Shown one piece after another: positions 5,611 through 9,347 of a stretch of DNA of 9,347 nt (positions are counted from its first letter, which is position 1; each line of letters begins with the position of its first letter). Under the pieces are notes generated by a model, which made no database searches, had not been told where the DNA came from, and saw only the letters and a list, made by a program, of their open reading frames with translations. Source of the stretch: Eubacteriales Family XIII. Incertae Sedis bacterium (GTDB lineage: Bacteria > Bacillota > Clostridia > Peptostreptococcales > Anaerovoracaceae). The position numbers and the translations under genes are program-made. The stretch spans positions 1 through 9,347 of the forward strand of contig JAITAX010000257.1 of the NCBI GenBank assembly GCA_031283865.1, read 5' to 3'.

Positions 5611-6568
5611 ATACGTACAGTGTCAAAAGTATACAAGCAATCGGCAAGCTGCCCATAGAAAACATCGTGCTCAGAAAGGCGCCCTCTGCGGCGAGCTTCG
5701 CGTTGGCGCCGTATTCCTGCGCGAAGACCACGGGGAGCGCCGCGCAGGGCATCGCGAAAGACAGCACGATCACGCAGCGAACCAAGGCGTCTAAGTTGAC
5801 GAGCTTCAACGCAAAAAATACGAGGAAAGGCATGAGCACGAGCCGCACCGCAGCCACGGCGATGAGGCGCGGGTTCAGCAGGGCGTCCCGAACGTTGCTC
5901 TGCGCAAGCTGTATGCCGATGATAATCATGGACAGCGGCGCCATCATGGCGCCGACGGAAGAAAAGATCCCCTGCAAGCCTTCGTGCACGGGAATCCGCA
6001 GCAGGAAGATCGCGAGACTGAGCAAGGCCGCGTCGAGCGGAACGTCAAACACGGCTTTCAGGCGATTTTTCAGGGACTCTTTCTGCGGCAGCTGCGATCT
6101 CACAGCCGCGTCTTTCTTAATCATCGCAATGCACAGCGTGTATTGCAGGAGGATGACGGCCATGTTCGCGAGAATGATGTAAAACAGGCCTGTCGCGCCG
6201 AACACGGACAGCACGATGGGGAAGCCCATGAATCCGTTATTTGAAAAGATCACGAAGCTGCGATAGACGCCCCTGTCCTCTTTCGGAACGCGCAGCAGGG
6301 CGCAGACGGGCAGAGCGCACAGACACGAGAGGAAGTACATGGCGAAAGCCACAGCGATAATTTCCAGAACGAGAAAGAGGGCGCCGCTCTGCATCTTCTG
6401 CGTACTCATGGAGTGGAGTACGGCGCAGGGGGCCGCTATGTTGACGACGATCTTCGAGAGGTACTTGCCGGATTCGCCCGGCAGCCAGCCGACCCTGCTC
6501 GCGATGAAACCGAGAAGCACCATGGCGAACACGCCCGCCACCCTGCTGAAAACCACCGTTGCCGTCAC
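5606..6568 (-). CDS. AEC (auxin efflux carrier)-family permease
   Basis: The 320-residue membrane protein belongs to the AEC/membrane transport protein family (PF03547; MdcF-like), secondary carriers in the cytoplasmic membrane, probably about ten helices in two five-helix halves. Counted from the GTG start, visible marks are VVNIAAPCAVL (about 41-51), FSNNGFMGFPIVLS (108-121) and SFAMPCAALPVVF (270-282). A short hydrophilic loop rich in Lys/Gln/Asp (about 151-172) separates the halves. The open frame extends to an ATG at 6622, but that would add 18 hydrophilic residues inside the previous gene. The GTG at 6568 has AAAGGAG seven bases upstream and forms a GTGA overlap with the previous stop, so I choose it. 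Substrate is unknown; relatives are often annotated for malonate or other small organic acids. It is the last gene of the nth operon. Confidence 0.9.
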   Translation of the reverse strand: MTATVVFSRVAGVFAMVLLGFIASRVGWLPGESGKYLSKIVVNIAAPCAVLHSMSTQKMQSGALFLVLEIIAVAFAMYFLSCLCALPVCALLRVPKEDRGVYRSFVIFSNNGFMGFPIVLSVFGATGLFYIILANMAVILLQYTLCIAMIKKDAAVRSQLPQKESLKNRLKAVFDVPLDAALLSLAIFLLRIPVHEGLQGIFSSVGAMMAPLSMIIIGIQLAQSNVRDALLNPRLIAVAAVRLVLMPFLVFFALKLVNLDALVRCVIVLSFAMPCAALPVVFAQEYGANAKLAAEGAFLSTMFSMGSLPIACILLTLYVL

Positions 6569-7362
6569 TGCCGCGCTCCTTTGGCGGGAATACCGCCCTC
6601 GCAGGGTACGTCCACCTGGCATTTGCCGCAGCCGTAGCGCGGCGCGTACAGCGTCCGCGTTTCCTCCACGAACGCGGAGCAGGGCACGTGCGCCTTGCCC
6701 GTTTCGGGATCAATGGCATCCGCGGGACAGCGCTTCGCGCAGCGACCGCAGAATATGCAATATTCGTAAAGTTCGGTATATCCTCTGCGCGTCGGCGACA
6801 GCGCCATGTCCGTGACGATGCTGGAGAATCTGCCGGCGATGCCTTTTTGCGTAATCAAGCCCTTGGAAAGTCCGAAAGTTCCGAGGCCGCAGACGAAAGC
6901 GACGTGGCGCTCGGACCAGTTGCTCGTAAACCCCTGCGAGCGGAAACGCGCGTCCGCGGAGGGCGCGACAGCCGAAAAGCCCGCGCGGCGCAGGGCCTCC
7001 GCGGCGGTGACGGATACGGCGTTTATGTGCTTCTGGCCCTCTATGCGACCGTGCAGCCACTCGGCGGCGGGCAGAGGGTCCACAGCGGCATTGGCGGCCC
7101 GCACGCGCCGCGTGAACGGGAAAAACACGGAGAGGACGAAGCGCGCGGACCGCGTCCAGTCGGCGGGCATAAGGTGATGCGCGCCCACCGAAGCCTCGTC
7201 CCTGAGCCGCAGGAACATCGGATCATCCGCCGCCGCGGCCGCGAAGATCGGCGCGTCGAATATGCGCAGACCGGCCAGCTCAGGGCGCAGGGCCTCCGCC
7301 TCGGAAACCTCGGCGGCCAAGGCCGCTTCGCTTATCAGTGCCTTTAATTCGGTTTCATTCAT
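6565..7362 (-). CDS. QueG-like double [4Fe-4S] cluster protein (epoxyqueuosine reductase family, short form)
   Basis: The 265-residue protein carries eight Cys suited to two [4Fe-4S] clusters: CIFCGRCAKRCP (Cys202, 205, 208, 212), Cys228, and CGKC followed by VPCEGG (Cys245, 248, 254). Before the ferredoxin part, AFVCGLGTFGLSKGLITQKG and SSIVTDMALSP (155-190 region) match the GxGxxGxxxLLI...G...TD core of epoxyqueuosine reductase QueG and reductive dehalogenases, so a cytoplasmic reductase role is likely. It is far shorter than QueG (usually about 350-380 residues), lacking most of the region after the clusters, so queuosine function is doubtful. Many anaerobes encode such paralogues of unknown substrate. 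The ATG overlaps the nth stop by eight bases, with GAGG ten bases upstream. Its own stop overlaps the permease GTG. The tail after the last Cys is short (GGIPAKGARQ). Confidence 0.85.
   Translation of the reverse strand: MNETELKALISEAALAAEVSEAEALRPELAGLRIFDAPIFAAAAADDPMFLRLRDEASVGAHHLMPADWTRSARFVLSVFFPFTRRVRAANAAVDPLPAAEWLHGRIEGQKHINAVSVTAAEALRRAGFSAVAPSADARFRSQGFTSNWSERHVAFVCGLGTFGLSKGLITQKGIAGRFSSIVTDMALSPTRRGYTELYEYCIFCGRCAKRCPADAIDPETGKAHVPCSAFVEETRTLYAPRYGCGKCQVDVPCEGGIPAKGARQ
6576..6582 (-). promoter_or_regulatory. Ribosome binding site that fixes the permease GTG start
   Basis: AAAGGAG on the - strand lies seven bases before the GTG at 6568, inside the last codons of the Fe-S protein gene. 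It supports the GTGA overlap start over the in-frame ATG at 6622. Confidence 0.8.
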
Positions 7363-8032
7363 GTGTTTTGCGCCTCTGTTCGCTTGCGGCGCGCATCGGC
7401 GCCGCCGTGTACGCGCAGTAGCCGCGCGTCGGGCAGATCTCGCAGGAGGGCCGCCGCGCGTCGCAGCAGCGGCGTCCGTGGAAGATCAGGCTGTGGTGCG
7501 CCTCCGTCAGGCGATCCGCGGGCAGACGCCGCATCAGCGCCAGCTCCGTCTGCAGCACGTCCTTTTCGTCGCAGAGTCCGATGCGGTTGGCGACGCGAAA
7601 CACGTGGGTGTCCACGGGGATGCGCTGCCGGCCGAAACCGACGGCCAGAACGACGTTGGCGGTCTTGCGGCCGACGCCCGGCAGGGCGATGAGCGCGTCG
7701 TAGTCGTCCGGCACGACGCCGCCGTGTACGGACGCGAGCTGCGCGGCGAGCGTTTTTATGTTCTTCGCTTTCGTCCTGTACATGCCGATGCGCCGCAGGA
7801 TGCGCTGCAGGTCCTCCTCGTCCGCCGCCGCCAGCGCCTCGGCTTCGGGGTAGCGCGCAAACAGCTCGGGGGAAACGGCGTTGACGCTCTTGTCCGTCGT
7901 CCGGGCGGACAGGACCACCTTGACGAGCAGTTCAAAGCTGTTTTCGTGGACCAAGGCGCAGCCGGCTTCCGGATAGGCCGCGAGCAGCAGGTCCAGCACA
8001 GCGGCGCAATTCTTTTTTGACAAAGTTTTCAT
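7355..8032 (-). CDS. nth: Endonuclease III (DNA glycosylase/AP lyase)
   Basis: This 225-residue base-excision enzyme removes oxidised pyrimidines and cleaves the abasic site. The helix-hairpin-helix is LPGVGRKTANVVL (117-128 region) with catalytic Lys123, and Asp141 lies in PVDTHVFRV. The C-terminal iron-sulfur loop is intact: Cys190-x6-Cys197-x2-Cys200-x5-Cys206. Two DNA-contacting positions differ from the norm: LSARTTD has Arg44 where nearly all relatives I know have Gln, and GMYR has Met84 where they have Leu. A basic tail of about 19 residues follows the cluster. No good Shine-Dalgarno is visible before the ATG (AAGTAAAATTTT), so translation may be weak or the mRNA leader very short. It heads an operon with the Fe-S protein and the permease, and lies divergent to the efflux adaptor across 191 bases. 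Confidence 0.95.
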   Translation of the reverse strand: MKTLSKKNCAAVLDLLLAAYPEAGCALVHENSFELLVKVVLSARTTDKSVNAVSPELFARYPEAEALAAADEEDLQRILRRIGMYRTKAKNIKTLAAQLASVHGGVVPDDYDALIALPGVGRKTANVVLAVGFGRQRIPVDTHVFRVANRIGLCDEKDVLQTELALMRRLPADRLTEAHHSLIFHGRRCCDARRPSCEICPTRGYCAYTAAPMRAASEQRRKTHE

Positions 8033-8042
8033 AAAATTTTAC

Positions 8043-8071
8043 TTGACATATGCCGATACAGGCAGTAAACT
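8043..8071 (+). promoter_or_regulatory. Promoter for the efflux adaptor gene
   Basis: A perfect TTGACA (8043-8048), a 17-base spacer and TAAACT (8066-8071, four of six) form a good sigma-70/A promoter pointing right. It starts 11 bases from the nth start on the other strand. The predicted transcript begins near 8078, leaving a leader of about 145 bases. Confidence 0.7.
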
Positions 8072-8080
8072 AATAGCGGA

Positions 8081-8096
8081 CCGACCGGCGGGTCGG
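8081..8096 (+). promoter_or_regulatory. Dyad just after the predicted transcription start
   Basis: CCGACC-GGCG-GGTCGG is a six-pair inverted repeat starting within a few bases of the predicted +1. It could be a repressor operator or the first leader hairpin. Its 3' arm (TCGGC, 8093-8097) can alternatively pair with GCCGA at 8108-8112. Confidence 0.45.
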
Positions 8097-8136
8097 CGCA
8101 GAATTTAGCCGATATTGCGGCATTCATGCCCAAGGT

Positions 8137-8187
8137 GCGACAGGCTTTTGTCGCCGTTTTGCGCGAAACGCCTATTTTTTGTTTTTA
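8137..8187 (+). terminator. Candidate attenuator in the efflux-adaptor leader
   Basis: Two adjacent hairpins, GCGACA/TGTCGC (8137-8154) and CGTTT/AAACG (8155-8170), are followed by TTTTTTGTTTTT (8175-8186). A competing pairing joins AGGCTTTT (8142-8149) to AAACGCCT (8166-8173) with one mismatch, directly before the T-run. No + strand gene lies upstream that would need a terminator here, so it would act on the adaptor transcript itself. Confidence 0.4.
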
Positions 8188-8223
8188 TTATGATATCACA
8201 TATGAAAGAGAAAGGCAACGAGT

Positions 8224-9347
8224 ATGCGCAAGGAAAACATGAGCGGCCCTGCGGCGGAGGCAGGCGTGACGAAAAGCGCGGCGGCGACCGGTCCGGAGGT
8301 CGCCGCAGAAGAAAACGCGAAATCGCGCCGAGGCGCGGGAAAAGCGCTGAAATGGATCATCGCCGTCTTCATATTGGCGATGATCGCAATCGCGGGCTTT
8401 CGCATCGTGACGGACAGGCTCGCACCGCAGGAAAGCGCCGAGGACCCCTCCGTCAACATCCGCGTCACGCGCGCCGTTGTCACGGAGATCAACAGCAACG
8501 CGATTTTGACCGGCAGGCTTGAGGCGGCGGAGGAAGCCATCGTCATCCCCAAGATGGCGGGCGAGGTCACGCGCGTCTACGCGGAACTCGGCAAGCGGGT
8601 GACGAAAGGCGACCGGCTCTTCGAGTTGGACAGGAATCAGATGGCGATCTCCGTCAACCAAGCGCGGATCGCCTATGACGACGCCGTGACGAATCTGGAG
8701 CGGGTCAAGACGCTCTACGAGGAGGGCGCCGTCGCGCTGCAGATGTACGAACAGGCGCAGACCGGGTTCAACATGGCGCGGGAATCCTATGCGGCGGCGA
8801 GTGACGTGATCGGCAACGCCGTCGTCACGGCGCCCATCAGCGGACACATCACCTCCGTGAACGTAAGCGTCGGCGGCTTGGCCTCGCAGGCTTCGCCCGC
8901 CGTGACGATCTCCAACATCGACAAGCTGGAGATCAATACCGGCCTTTCCGAGAATATGATCAACAAGGTCAAGCTCGGCGATACGGTCGAGATCCGCGTA
9001 AAATCGGTTTCGGAGGACGCCTCGTTCAGCGGGACCGTAACGGCGCTCGCGCCCGCGCCCGCGACGGGTTCCCTCACCTATCCGGCCGTCATCACGCTGG
9101 AAAATTCGGACGACGCCGTGAAACCCGGCATGTTCGCCGAGGTGACAATCGCGGCGGACAAGGTGGAGAACGCGCTCGCCGTACCCTCGGGGGCCGTGTT
9201 CATCCGCGCGGGCCGGCAGATCGTTATCAGCCTTGACGCCGAGGACCGCATCGTGCTGAACGACGTGGTTACGGGTGTGGACAACGGAGAACTCATCGAG
9301 ATCAAGAGCGGCCTTTCCGAGGGCGACCGCGTCGTCACGGAGGGTCA
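8224..9347 (+). CDS. Efflux RND-type periplasmic adaptor (HlyD/MFP family), 3' end outside window
   Basis: An open frame of 374 codons runs off the window end without a stop. The protein has a polar N-terminal stretch of about 42 residues, one membrane segment (WIIAVFILAMIAIAGF, 44-59), and no lipobox. The first lipoyl half is VIPKMAGEVTRVYAELG (107-123) to RLFELD (131-136). A short alpha-hairpin of about 60 residues (137-197) follows, then the second half VTAPISGHITSVNVSVGG (201-218). Next come the beta-barrel (about 235-310, with PGMFAEVTI at 301-309) and the start of the membrane-proximal domain. This order is that of membrane-fusion adaptors linking an RND or ABC pump to the outside. The short hairpin with Arg160/Leu164 at its tip favours an RND partner, expected next downstream. 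The ATG at 8224 has AAAGG eight bases before it and an in-frame TGA seven codons upstream; an ATG at 8239 with AAGGA is an alternative. Confidence 0.9.
   Translation, partial: MRKENMSGPAAEAGVTKSAAATGPEVAAEENAKSRRGAGKALKWIIAVFILAMIAIAGFRIVTDRLAPQESAEDPSVNIRVTRAVVTEINSNAILTGRLEAAEEAIVIPKMAGEVTRVYAELGKRVTKGDRLFELDRNQMAISVNQARIAYDDAVTNLERVKTLYEEGAVALQMYEQAQTGFNMARESYAAASDVIGNAVVTAPISGHITSVNVSVGGLASQASPAVTISNIDKLEINTGLSENMINKVKLGDTVEIRVKSVSEDASFSGTVTALAPAPATGSLTYPAVITLENSDDAVKPGMFAEVTIAADKVENALAVPSGAVFIRAGRQIVISLDAEDRIVLNDVVTGVDNGELIEIKSGLSEGDRVVTEG

Noticed and set aside
5605..5626. TTGACA plus TATAAT on the - strand at the end of the permease gene
   Set aside because: The two boxes are only 10 bases apart, too close to form one promoter; only the TATAAT is kept as a tentative -10 box.
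4629..6182. Long + strand open frame of 517 codons
   Set aside because: It is antisense to lgt, the lgt leader and the permease, crosses gene borders, and shows no recognisable domain.
6569..6622. ATG at 6622 as the permease start
   Set aside because: It adds 18 polar, Arg-rich residues and lies inside the Fe-S gene, while the GTG at 6568 has a strong ribosome site and a four-base overlap.
6559..7347. 262-codon + strand open frame
   Set aside because: It mirrors the QueG-like gene on the opposite strand and is Arg/Gly-rich without motifs.
8126..8242. Small + strand ORF (38 codons) as a leader peptide for the efflux adaptor
   Set aside because: It spans the attenuator-like region and overlaps the adaptor start, but no ribosome site precedes its ATG and no run of regulatory codons is seen.
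8115..8522. 135-codon + strand open frame over the adaptor start
   Set aside because: It is a different frame from the true adaptor, whose membrane segment and lipoyl motifs are unmistakable.

Overview
The window is GC-rich bacterial DNA with tightly packed genes and strong Shine-Dalgarno sites. It most resembles a Clostridia-type Bacillota chromosome. The reasons are a secreted protein with two YNIGGxNYFxLRD 'stalk' repeats, AAAGGAGG-type ribosome sites and a Vat-like acyltransferase. The assignment is tentative, because the RND-type adaptor at the right edge would also fit a diderm relative. I see no IS element, tRNA, rRNA or CRISPR array, and no gene-free stretch above 300 bases.

Left arm, + strand (1-1645): curved-looking AT-rich upstream DNA and a good promoter precede a Vat/CatB-type hexapeptide acetyltransferase. 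It overlaps prephenate dehydrogenase (tyrA) by ATGA, so the two look translationally coupled.

Centre, - strand (1671-8032): reading from the right, nth (endonuclease III), a QueG-like two-cluster Fe-S protein and an AEC-family permease overlap by 8 and 4 bases and form one operon. The permease start is a GTG inside the overlap. lgt (lipoprotein diacylglyceryl transferase) follows, with its own possible -10 box and a leader that can be drawn as an H-type pseudoknot. A terminator lies after lgt. Then come ychF, a secreted transglutaminase-like protein and a Cys-less alkyltransferase-like protein (PWQRV), separated by about 20 bases each and probably co-transcribed.

Right arm, + strand (8043-9347): a near-consensus promoter, a leader of about 145 bases rich in hairpins and ending in a T-tract, and the first 374 codons of an efflux adaptor (HlyD/MFP type) cut by the window end.

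Most genes are housekeeping. The points worth a second look are the Vat-like/TyrA coupling, the two candidate RNA leaders (lgt and the efflux adaptor), the replaced DNA-wedge residues in Nth, the Cys-to-Trp alkyltransferase, and the phased T-tracts between apparent divergent promoters at the left edge. I found no clearly new multi-gene system.
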